Shown here in pieces: positions 53,241-60,917 of a stretch of 64,000 nt of DNA; within the stretch, counting starts at the first letter, position 1, and the number at the start of each line of letters is the position of its first letter. The notes beneath the pieces are model-generated. The model searched no databases. It saw only the letters and a list, made by a program, of their open reading frames with translations, and was not told the origin of the DNA. The DNA is taken from positions 1-64,000 of the forward strand of contig CAYWGD010000028.1 of the NCBI GenBank assembly GCA_964457335.1, given 5' to 3'. This DNA comes from CAJBVW01 sp964457335 (GTDB taxonomy: Bacteria; Myxococcota_A; UBA796; SXON01). A program made the position numbers and the translations under genes.

Positions 53241-55673
53241 ATGCTCCTCTTCCTGCTCGCCTGCGAAGCGCCGACCGAGTCGACGCCGGCCACGCCGTCC
53301 GCGGGCACCGTCTCCATCGTCCCCGCCGCGCCTGTCGCCGGCGACCGCGTCGCGGTGACCGTGACCGGCTCCGTCGGCACGCTCGCCTACCGCTGGACCG
53401 TGGACGGTGCCGCCGCCGGCGAGGGTTCCTACCTCGACGCCGCCGTCACCCGCGGGCAGCTCGTCGCCGTCGAGGTGACCGCGAGCGTGGGGGACCGCGC
53501 CGATCGCGCCGACGCCGCGACCACCGTCGCGAACACGCCGCCGACCGCGCCGGTCGTGTCGATCACCGAGGCGGACGGCTACACCTGCACGGTCACGACG
53601 CCCTCCACCGACGCCGACGGCGATCCCGTGACCTACGGCTCCGTGTGGACCGCGCCCGGCGCGGAGATCGCCGGCGACACGCTCTCCCGCGAAGAGAGCG
53701 CCCGCGGCGCGGCGTGGACCTGCACCGTCACGCCCACCGACGGCTTCGACGACGGCCCCGCCGCCAGCGCCTCCATCACCGCGACCGGGCCCGTCCCCGG
53801 CGGCTACCGCTTCGAGAAGATCCTCGACCTCTTCATGCCCGGCGACGTGGCGCCGCTCCCCGACGGCACCCTGCTCGTCGCGACGCTCCTGGGTGACCTC
53901 CTCCACGTCGACCCCGTCGGCGCCGACATCGGCGGCCCCGCGGTCCTCGGCGAGGCGACGCTGTACGAGCCCGACGACCTCATCGCGGTGGTCGTCGACC
54001 CCCGCTTCGGCGACGGCGCCCACGACTACGTCTACACCTGGACGAACCACACCTGCGTGCTCGCGCGCCACGTGATCACGACCGACCCCTTCGCCGTCGT
54101 GCGCACCGAGGAGCTCGTCACCCTCGACTGCCCGCTCGAAGGCGGCCACGCCGGCGGCGACCTGCTCTTCTGGGAGGGCGACACCGGCACGCCCACGCTC
54201 TACCTGGGCGTCGGGCCCACGCGCGGCTCGAACCCGCAGTCCGAGTCGAGCCCCGGCCAGAAGCTCCTCGCCTACGCCATCGCGGACGACGGCACGGTCA
54301 CGCCCGGCGTCCCGGCGCCCTACGAGAACCCCTACGTGCTCTCGCTCGGGCTCCGGAACCCGTGGCGCCTCGCCGACTGCGGCAGCGTGTTGTGCGTCGC
54401 CGACCCCGGGAGCACGCTCTACGAGGAGATCAACCTCTACACCGGCCCCGGCCAGGACTTCGGCTACCCGCGCGTCGAGGGCCCGAGCGACGACGACTCC
54501 GTCCAGCCGGCGATCTACTGGGCCGACGACGACGACACCAACGCGATCGCCGACCGCGACGGCCCCGGCCGCACCGGCTTCGTGCACTCGCCCACCGTCG
54601 GCGTGCGCGCCTCGTCCGCCGGCTACGCGGGGCGGCTCGCGGACCACCTCGTCTACGGCGACATCTACGACGGCTGGATCCGCGCCGTCGCGATCGACGA
54701 CGCCGGCAACCTCGGCGACGACGTGCCGATCGCCTCGCTCCAGTTCGTCCTGTCCATGGCGGAGGCCCCCGACGGCACGATCTACGCGACCCCGATGGCC
54801 GGCGGGCTCTGGCGACTCGGCTACCGGGCCGACCGCCCGACCGTCGCGGCGGTCGGCGCGCCGCTCTCCGAGGCCGCCCCCGGCGGCGTCGTCTACGACG
54901 TGCGCTACCCGCTCTGGTCGAACGGCTCCGACAAGACGCGCGCCATCGAGATCCCGGCGGGGTCGAGCATCGACGTCTCCGGCGAGCACTGGGTCTTCCC
55001 CGAGGGCACCCGGGTGTGGAAGACCTTCTCGGTCGACGGCGCGCCGGTCGAGACGCGCCTCGTCGAGAAGCGCGACGGGGAGTGGCTCGTCGGGACCTAC
55101 GTCTGGGACGGCGACGACGCGTACCTGACCGACGGCACGCGCCAGGACCTCGTCCTCCCGAACGGCGAGCCCTACACCGTCCCGTCCGAGACCGCGTGCG
55201 TCACCTGCCACGCCGCCACGACCGGCTGGGACTTCGTGCTCGGCGTGGAGCCCTTCCAGCTCGGCGACGACGGCATCGCGGCCTTGTCCGGCCTGCTCTC
55301 CGCCGACCCCGGGCCCGCGCCCCAGGTCGACACCACGGACCCCGTCGAGGAGGCCGTCCGCGGCTACCTCCACGGCAACTGCGCCTACTGCCACCAGCCC
55401 GCCGGCGTCGTCTCCTACGTCTCCGTGATCGGCCTCGACCTCCGCTACTCCGCGGCCGACACCGGGCTGCTGGACGCGCACGCCGAGTACTGGCACGCGA
55501 ACCCCAACGCGGACGACGGCCAGCCGCTCCTCGTCCCCGGCGACCCCGACGCCAGCGCGCTCGTCGGCATGATCGAGGACGCCGACATGCCGCCGCTCGC
55601 GGTCTGGGAGCCCGACGCCGACGCCGTCGCGCTCCTGCGCGCCTGGATCGGGGCGATGCCGGCCGAGCCGTGA
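53241..55673 (+). CDS. PQQ-dehydrogenase-like propeller lipoprotein with cytochrome c motifs
   Basis: 810 residues, lipoprotein signal MLLFLLAC. Two Ig/PKD-like beta segments (~20-185), then a sorbosone/glucose-dehydrogenase-type propeller (~190-530; FMPGDVAPLPDGTLLVATL, SLGLRNPWRLAD, DFGYPRVEGPSDDD, GRLADHLVYGDIYDGWIRAV). A third part (VRYPLWSNGSDKTRAIEIP ... GEHWVFPEGTRVWKTFS) is of a type often fused to such propellers. Two c-type heme motifs follow, CVTCH at 653-657 and CAYCH at 714-718, with a candidate Met ligand in DADMPPL. A membrane-bound electron-transfer oxidoreductase is likely; substrate unknown. The stop overlaps the next start (GTGA). Confidence 0.85.
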   Translation: MLLFLLACEAPTESTPATPSAGTVSIVPAAPVAGDRVAVTVTGSVGTLAYRWTVDGAAAGEGSYLDAAVTRGQLVAVEVTASVGDRADRADAATTVANTPPTAPVVSITEADGYTCTVTTPSTDADGDPVTYGSVWTAPGAEIAGDTLSREESARGAAWTCTVTPTDGFDDGPAASASITATGPVPGGYRFEKILDLFMPGDVAPLPDGTLLVATLLGDLLHVDPVGADIGGPAVLGEATLYEPDDLIAVVVDPRFGDGAHDYVYTWTNHTCVLARHVITTDPFAVVRTEELVTLDCPLEGGHAGGDLLFWEGDTGTPTLYLGVGPTRGSNPQSESSPGQKLLAYAIADDGTVTPGVPAPYENPYVLSLGLRNPWRLADCGSVLCVADPGSTLYEEINLYTGPGQDFGYPRVEGPSDDDSVQPAIYWADDDDTNAIADRDGPGRTGFVHSPTVGVRASSAGYAGRLADHLVYGDIYDGWIRAVAIDDAGNLGDDVPIASLQFVLSMAEAPDGTIYATPMAGGLWRLGYRADRPTVAAVGAPLSEAAPGGVVYDVRYPLWSNGSDKTRAIEIPAGSSIDVSGEHWVFPEGTRVWKTFSVDGAPVETRLVEKRDGEWLVGTYVWDGDDAYLTDGTRQDLVLPNGEPYTVPSETACVTCHAATTGWDFVLGVEPFQLGDDGIAALSGLLSADPGPAPQVDTTDPVEEAVRGYLHGNCAYCHQPAGVVSYVSVIGLDLRYSAADTGLLDAHAEYWHANPNADDGQPLLVPGDPDASALVGMIEDADMPPLAVWEPDADAVALLRAWIGAMPAEP

Positions 55674-57307
55674 GGTCCACCGACGCGCTCCTCCGCGACG
55701 CGCGGATGTGGGCCTCCCGCCGGCTGAACCGCCCGCTCGCGCCGCCCGACTGGCTCTCGGTGAACCTGACGCTCCGCTGCAACCTCGCGTGCGTCATGTG
55801 CACCACCTGTTACGACGCGCCCGAGCTCTCCCAGCGCGAGATCCTCGACCTCGTGGACCAGGCCGCGAGCTGGGGCGTGAAGGTGTTCAACCCGCTCGGC
55901 GGCGAGCCCTTCGTGCGGCACGACCTCGAGGACATCCTCGCGCACGCCGCCCGCCGGGACCTCTTCACCACGCTCACGACGAACGGCACGCTGATCACCG
56001 CCGCGCGCGCCGCGAAGATCGCCCGCATCCCCCCCGAGAAGCTGCACGTCAACGTCTCGATCGACGGCCTGGAGGCCACCCACGACGGCGTCCGGGGGAA
56101 GGGGAGCTTCCAGCGCACGCTCGTCGGCTACCGGCGGCTGCGCGAGGCCGACGAGGCCGCCGGCAACCCGCGCCGGAAGATCTGCGCGAACGCCATCCTC
56201 CACGCAAAGAACGTGGACGAGTACCTCGCGCTCGCCGACTTCCTCGCCGCCGAGGGCTTCTCCGGGCTCCAGGTGCTGCACCTGTTCCGCAACCGCGACG
56301 ACGACACCGTCGGCGGCATGTGGTTCGCGGCGGAGGACCTGCCGAAGCTGGAGGCGGTCTGCCGCGCGCTGGTCGACCATCCGCTCGTCCTCAATCGCGA
56401 CGCGCTCCCGCTCGTGCCCCGCTACTACCGCGAGGGGATCGGGCCGCTGGAGGCCCCGTGCTGGGCCGGCTGGAAGGAGCTCTACGTGAACGCCGACGGG
56501 AGCGCCATCATGTGCGACGGGAAGCTCGACTTCCTCGCCGGGCGCTTCGGGAGCGTGCGCGAGCAGACGTTGCGGGAGCTCTGGGCCTCGCCCGAGCTGA
56601 AGGCGCGCCGCGAAGTCGTGAAGGCGTGCACCACGCCGTGCATCCAGGCCTGCTACCTCCGGAAGGAGAGCGACTCCGGCGTCGCCATCGCAAGGGCGCT
56701 CGCCGACAACGCCACGCGCCCCGCGCGCGCCCGCGTCGCCCGCCTGCTCCCCGCCCGCGAGCTCGACGCCACGCTCACCCTCGAGCTCTCCGACGTCCCC
56801 GACGACCCCAGTCACCCGCGCACCCGCGCGCTCTTCGCACGCTCGCCCGTCTCGCTCCCCGACCTCTGGGCGGACCCCGACCGGCTCCTCGAAGCCCGCG
56901 ACCGCGGCTACCTCGACTTCGGCCGCGGCTTCATGGGGGCCCCGCTCGTCGCGCACGTCCGCGACGCCCTCCGCGAGGCCCGCCTGCGCTTCCGCGAGAT
57001 CCGCCTCGGGTGGCGCGGCGAGCCGCTCCTGCACCCCGAGCTGCCGCAGGTCTTCGCGGCGCTCGACGGGATGGGCGGCCGCGTGTCCCTCCTGACCACC
57101 GGCCGCCTCCGCCGCGCCGACCACGCCGCGCTCCTCCGCGCCGTCGACGTGTGGACCCCGGATCGCGGGGTGCCACCCGCGGCGAAGGTGGCGCCCGCGC
57201 TGTCCTGGGACGGGCACCTCACCGTCTCGGTCGACGACGTCACGCTCCGCCGGCGGGTCGGCGACGTGCTGAAAGAGCCCTTCGGAGCGATCTGGGCGCG
57301 GGTGTAG
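55670..57307 (+). CDS. Radical SAM/SPASM protein with degenerate second copy
   Basis: 545 residues, GTG start overlapping the cytochrome lipoprotein stop. First half: Cys 37, 41 and 44 in LTLRCNLACVMCTTCYDA, GGEPFVRHDLEDIL, then a SPASM region (APCWAGWKELYV, SAIMCDGKL, ACTTPCIQACYLRK). Residues ~385-545 look like a second radical SAM-SPASM pair without its Cys: LGWRGEPLLHPELPQVFAAL matches the GGEPLLHPEL strand, VSLLTTGRLRRAD the TNG strand, and LSWDGHLTVSVDD ... VGDVLKEPFGAIW the SPASM end with Cys replaced by Ser/Val. Likely modifies a peptide or protein; coupling suggests the upstream oxidoreductase or its maturation as target. Confidence 0.85.
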   Translation: MRSTDALLRDARMWASRRLNRPLAPPDWLSVNLTLRCNLACVMCTTCYDAPELSQREILDLVDQAASWGVKVFNPLGGEPFVRHDLEDILAHAARRDLFTTLTTNGTLITAARAAKIARIPPEKLHVNVSIDGLEATHDGVRGKGSFQRTLVGYRRLREADEAAGNPRRKICANAILHAKNVDEYLALADFLAAEGFSGLQVLHLFRNRDDDTVGGMWFAAEDLPKLEAVCRALVDHPLVLNRDALPLVPRYYREGIGPLEAPCWAGWKELYVNADGSAIMCDGKLDFLAGRFGSVREQTLRELWASPELKARREVVKACTTPCIQACYLRKESDSGVAIARALADNATRPARARVARLLPARELDATLTLELSDVPDDPSHPRTRALFARSPVSLPDLWADPDRLLEARDRGYLDFGRGFMGAPLVAHVRDALREARLRFREIRLGWRGEPLLHPELPQVFAALDGMGGRVSLLTTGRLRRADHAALLRAVDVWTPDRGVPPAAKVAPALSWDGHLTVSVDDVTLRRRVGDVLKEPFGAIWARV

Positions 57308-57314
57308 GTCCTCG

Positions 57315-57384
57315 GTCGGGCACCCGCTTCGCGGTGCGGCGGCGGGGGTGCCGGGGAGGGACGGCCGCGGCTCGGGTGCCCGAC
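57315..57384. repeat. 12-bp inverted repeat upstream of clpP
   Basis: GTCGGGCACCCG (57315-57326) and CGGGTGCCCGAC (57373-57384) are perfect complements 46 bases apart, between the radical SAM stop and the clpP promoter. May form a stem or bind a regulator. Confidence 0.5.
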
Positions 57385-57422
57385 GGAGCGACGTCCCGCT
57401 CGCCCCCGCCCGCCCGGCCGGC

Positions 57423-57428
57423 TACCTT
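57423..57428 (+). promoter_or_regulatory. -10 box of clpP
   Basis: TACCTT 22 bases before GTG 57451, with GAGGAG in between as Shine-Dalgarno. Confidence 0.35.
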
Positions 57429-57450
57429 CGAGCGCTACAGAGGAGCTCCC

Positions 57451-58068
57451 GTGCTCGAGTGGATTGCCGACGTGCGCGCCGCGGAAGGTGAAGACGAGAA
57501 GGCCCGCCAGCCCGACCTGCCGATGACGGCCGGGCCGGTGCAGAACGCGCTGTTCAAGTCGCGGACCGTGCTCATCTTCGGCGAGATCGACATGCGCCTC
57601 GCGGAGCGCGTCACGGCGCAGCTCACCGCGCTCGCCGCCGAGAGCGACGCACCCATCCGGGTGATCCTCAATTCGCCGGGCGGGCACGTCGAGAGCGGCG
57701 ACACGATCCACGACATGCTCCGCTTCTGCGCGGCGCCGGTGACCGTGATCGGCACGGGTTGGGTCGCGAGCGCGGGCGCCCACATCTTCCTCGGCGCCGA
57801 GAAGCAGAACCGGCTCTGCCTGCCCAACACCCGCTTCCTCCTGCACCAGCCCATGGGCGGCGTGCGCGGGCAGGCGACGGACATCGAGATCGAGGCCGAG
57901 CAGATCGTGCGGATGCGCGAGCGCGTGAACCGCATGATCGCGCGCGAGACCGGTCAGCCGCTGGAGAAGGTCAACCAGGACACCCAGCGCAATTTCTGGA
58001 TGACCGCCCAGCAGGCCGTCGAGTACGGCATCGTCTCGCGCATCGTGGCCCGGGCGTCCGAGGTCTAG
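57451..58068 (+). CDS. clpP: ATP-dependent Clp protease proteolytic subunit
   Basis: 205 residues, GTG start with GAGGAG. The serine-protease triad is Ser108 (GWVASAGAHIFLG), His132 (TRFLLHQP) and Asp177 (EKVNQDTQRNFWM). The nucleophile motif reads ASAGA rather than the usual ASMGA/ASMAA. NSPGGHVESGDTIHDML is the family oxyanion region. ClpP forms a tetradecamer with ClpX/ClpA; neither ATPase is in the window. Preceded by an inverted repeat at 57315-57384. May be a paralogue given the slightly atypical motif. Confidence 0.9.
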   Translation: MLEWIADVRAAEGEDEKARQPDLPMTAGPVQNALFKSRTVLIFGEIDMRLAERVTAQLTALAAESDAPIRVILNSPGGHVESGDTIHDMLRFCAAPVTVIGTGWVASAGAHIFLGAEKQNRLCLPNTRFLLHQPMGGVRGQATDIEIEAEQIVRMRERVNRMIARETGQPLEKVNQDTQRNFWMTAQQAVEYGIVSRIVARASEV

Positions 58069-58131
58069 GCGAAAAAAGCGCAGGTTGGCGCTGCGGCTTC
58101 CTGGAACGCCGGCGCCGTGGGACCTCCAGGT

Positions 58132-59964
58132 TCACATCCCGGACCCGAGGACGAGGTACGCCGCCCCGGCGTAATCGCCGCCCTGGTCGGCGCCGTAGGC
58201 GCCGATGAGCAGGTCGGAGTGCCCGTCGGCGTCGGTGTCGCCGGCGCCGGCGATCGACCAACCGGAGAAGTCCTCGGCGTTCTCGCCCAGGAGCTTCGCG
58301 TCGGCGGCCGACAGGCTCATGGTGCCGCCGAGCGGGCCGTACAGCAGGTACGTCGCCCCGGCCTGCGTGCCCGCCCCCGACTCGTGCGGCGCGGAGACGG
58401 CGACATCGCCGAACCCGTCGCCGTCGACATCCCCCGCGCCCGCGACCGAGGTGCCGGCGTGGTCGCCCCCGTTCTCGCCGAGCAGCCGGGCGTCGGCCGC
58501 CGCCAGGGGCACCGTTCCGCTCACCGCGCCGAGCACGAGGTACGCGGCGCCGGCATCGAGGCCGCCCCCGTCGTTCCGGTAGGCGCCGACCAGCACGTCG
58601 TCGTGACCGTCGCCGTCGACGTCTCCGGCTCCGGCGACCACGGTCGCGGCGTAGTTCTCGGCGTCCGTGCCCGTCAGCTTGGCCTCGGCGTCGGCCAGGT
58701 CGACCTCGCCTCGGATCGGGCCCAGCACCAGGTAGGCCGCGCCGGCGTCGGTCGCGGCCCCGTCCTGGCGATAGGCGCCCACGAGCACGTCGTCGATGCC
58801 GTCGCCGTCGACGTCGCCGGCCTGGGAGACCGACGAGCCCGCGTTGTCCCCGGTCGCCTCGGCCACGAGGAACCCCTCCGCCGCGGCCAGGTGGGTCGTC
58901 CCGGTCAACGGCCCGAGCACCACGTACGCGGCCCCGCCGGACTCGCCCCCCGTGTTGTTTCCCGGGGCGCCCACCAACAGGTCCGCAAGCCCGTCGCGGT
59001 TCTGATCCCCGGCGGACGACACCGAGTAGCCCGCGGCCTCGAGGTTGTCGCCGACGAGCTTCACGTCCGCGCTGCCCAGGTCGACGTCGCCGCTCGGGGG
59101 TCCGAAGACGACGTAGGCCCCGCCGGACGCCGGGCCGCCGGTGCCGTTGCGGAACGCGCCGACGAGCAGGTCGTCGTTGCCGTCGCCGTCTACGTCGCCG
59201 GCGCGCGAGACGGAGTACGCGGCCAGGTCGTTCTCGGCCTCGCCGATGAGCCGCGCGCTGGCGTCGGCCAGGGAGACCTCGCCGGTCACGGGGCCGAGGA
59301 CGACATACGCCGCCCCGGCGGACGTGCCGTCGACCGTTGCCTGGAAGGCGCCGATCAGCAGGTCGTCGTGCCCGTCGCCGTTCACGTCGCCGGCCCCCGA
59401 CACGCAGTGCCCGGCGTAGCCCCCGGCCGTCTCCCCCACCACCTCCGCGTCCGCCGCGGACAGGGAGAGGGTGCCCGACAAGCGGCAGGTCTCGGCCGCG
59501 CCGTCGCAGTCGTTGTCCACCCCGTCGTCGCAGACCTCGGCGACGTCGGGGTTCACGCCGCTGTCGCCGTCGTCGCAGTCGCCGTCGTCGGCGACGGCGC
59601 CCGCGGGCTGCTCGCAGGCGGTGGCCGCGACGGTGGAGTCCCCGTGGCCGTCGGCGTCCGCGTCCGCGTACCACGTGGCCGCGTCGGAGAGGTCGGGGTC
59701 CTCGTCGTCGACCAGGCCGTCGCAATCGTCGTCGAGGCCGTCGCAGCGCTCGGTCGCGCCGGGATGGACGGCCTCGTTCGTGTCGTCGCAGTCGGTGTCC
59801 GCGCGGTATCCGTCGCCGTCGGCGTCCGGCGCGGGGTCCGGGACGGTGTCCGTGTCGGCGGCCGTGTCGGCGCCGGCATCCTTCGCGGGTCCGGCGGTCT
59901 CGCCGCCCTGTTCGGTACAGGCGACGAGCAGGGCGAGGAGAAGCCCGGGACGGCGCGGGATCAT
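58132..59964 (-). CDS. FG-GAP propeller lipoprotein with MopE-type motifs
   Basis: 610 residues from ATG 59964 (MIPRRPGLLLALLVAC, lipobox L-V-A-C; GGAG upstream). N-terminal ~50-165 holds two MopE-type DxDGDGY ... DCDD ... CDGLDDDCDG units, thought to bind Ca2+ or metal with disulfides. Then seven FG-GAP repeats (GDVNGDGHDDLLIGA, GDVDGDGNDDLLVGA, GDQNRDGLADLLVGA, GDVDGDGIDDVLVGA, GDVDGDGHDDVLVGA, GDVDGDGFGDVAVSA, GDTDADGHSDLLIGA), an integrin-like seven-bladed propeller with calcium loops. Surface adhesion or scaffolding is inferred. Confidence 0.88.
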   Translation of the reverse strand: MIPRRPGLLLALLVACTEQGGETAGPAKDAGADTAADTDTVPDPAPDADGDGYRADTDCDDTNEAVHPGATERCDGLDDDCDGLVDDEDPDLSDAATWYADADADGHGDSTVAATACEQPAGAVADDGDCDDGDSGVNPDVAEVCDDGVDNDCDGAAETCRLSGTLSLSAADAEVVGETAGGYAGHCVSGAGDVNGDGHDDLLIGAFQATVDGTSAGAAYVVLGPVTGEVSLADASARLIGEAENDLAAYSVSRAGDVDGDGNDDLLVGAFRNGTGGPASGGAYVVFGPPSGDVDLGSADVKLVGDNLEAAGYSVSSAGDQNRDGLADLLVGAPGNNTGGESGGAAYVVLGPLTGTTHLAAAEGFLVAEATGDNAGSSVSQAGDVDGDGIDDVLVGAYRQDGAATDAGAAYLVLGPIRGEVDLADAEAKLTGTDAENYAATVVAGAGDVDGDGHDDVLVGAYRNDGGGLDAGAAYLVLGAVSGTVPLAAADARLLGENGGDHAGTSVAGAGDVDGDGFGDVAVSAPHESGAGTQAGATYLLYGPLGGTMSLSAADAKLLGENAEDFSGWSIAGAGDTDADGHSDLLIGAYGADQGGDYAGAAYLVLGSGM

Positions 59965-60021
59965 GGTTGGCTCCAACGGGCGGAGGGGAGGCGAGGGCGG
60001 TCGGCAGCACACGCCGCTCGC

Positions 60022-60027
60022 ATGGTA
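60022..60027 (-). promoter_or_regulatory. -10 box of FG-GAP lipoprotein
   Basis: TACCAT (60027-60022) about 58 bases before ATG 59964, which itself has GGAG. Leadered promoter. Confidence 0.3.
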
Positions 60028-60082
60028 CCCGAACCAGTGCCCATCGCAGGTCCGAGGCCCGGAACGTGCTCGGGACACGGGT

Positions 60083-60088
60083 TAGGGT
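60083..60088 (+). promoter_or_regulatory. Leaderless-type -10 box
   Basis: TAGGGT ends 6 bases before ATG 60095. No Shine-Dalgarno. Confidence 0.45.
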
Positions 60089-60094
60089 GCGGGC

Positions 60095-60832
60095 ATGTGG
60101 CTCGCCCTCGCCCTCCTCCTCGCCGCCCCGTCCCACGCCGCGGAGCTCCACGACGCCGCCAAGGCCGGGGACGCGGCGCGGGTCCTCGCCGCCCTGGACG
60201 CCGATCCCGCCGGGCTCGGCAAGGGCGACGAGCGCGGCCTCACGCCGCTCCACCACGCCGCGGGCGCCGGATCCGTCGCCGTGGTCCAGCTCCTCGTGGA
60301 TCGGGGGGCCGACCTGAACGTGCAGAGCCGCACCGGCGCCACGCCGCTCTACGTGGCGGCGCGCGCGGACAAGCTCGACACGGCGCGGCTCCTCCTCGAC
60401 CGCGGGGCGGACCCCAACCGGGCCGGCGAGGGCGGGCCCCCGCTCGCGCAGGCCGTGTACCGCGGGAGCCTCGAGCTCGTGCGCCTGCTGCTCGACCGCG
60501 GCGCCGACCCGAAGATCCCGGACGCCGCCGGCGCCACGCCGCTCCACGCCGCGGCCTCCTGGAACGCCGTGGACGCCGTCCGCCTCCTCCTCGAGCGCGG
60601 CGCGCCCGTCGACGCGCTGGACCGGAAGGGCAACACGCCGCTGCACGCGACGCTGGAGATGGCCGGCGTGGGGGGCTCCCCGGGCTCGCGCCAGGTGGCC
60701 GCGCTGCTGCTCGAGCGCGGCGCCTCCCCGAACCTCCGCAACGCCGCGGGCCAGACGCCGCTCGCGATGGCGAAGGCGAAGAACGCGGCGGACATCGTGG
60801 CGCTCCTCCAGGCGAGAGGAGCCGTCGAGTAG
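60095..60832 (+). CDS. Exported ankyrin-repeat protein
   Basis: 245 residues. Signal peptide MWLALALLLAAPSHA. About six ankyrin repeats (GLTPLHHAAGAGSVAVVQLLVDRGAD, each split here: GLTPLHHAAGAG, GATPLYVAARADKLDTARLL, GGPPLAQAVYRGSLELVRLL, GATPLHAAASWNAVDAVRLL, GNTPLHATLEMAG, GQTPLAMAKAKNAADIVALL). Periplasmic or secreted binding protein; partner unknown. Divergent from the FG-GAP lipoprotein and followed, after 85 bases, by a second one. Confidence 0.9.
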   Translation: MWLALALLLAAPSHAAELHDAAKAGDAARVLAALDADPAGLGKGDERGLTPLHHAAGAGSVAVVQLLVDRGADLNVQSRTGATPLYVAARADKLDTARLLLDRGADPNRAGEGGPPLAQAVYRGSLELVRLLLDRGADPKIPDAAGATPLHAAASWNAVDAVRLLLERGAPVDALDRKGNTPLHATLEMAGVGGSPGSRQVAALLLERGASPNLRNAAGQTPLAMAKAKNAADIVALLQARGAVE

Positions 60833-60871
60833 CGCCCCGATCGCAGGCTTGCGGGTGAGCGGACCCGGGCG

Positions 60872-60877
60872 TAGCAT
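60872..60877 (+). promoter_or_regulatory. -10 box of large MopE/FG-GAP lipoprotein
   Basis: TAGCAT about 40 bases before ATG 60918; GAGG lies just upstream of the ATG. Confidence 0.3.
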
Positions 60878-60917
60878 CCGCGCGCCCGGGGGCCTCCGCC
60901 TCCGCGCCGAGGCCCCC

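Noticed and set aside
55670..57307. Identity as PqqE because of the neighbouring PQQ-type propeller
   Set aside because: No PqqA, B, C or D gene is nearby and the protein has a degenerate C-terminal repeat absent from PqqE; kept as an unassigned SPASM enzyme.
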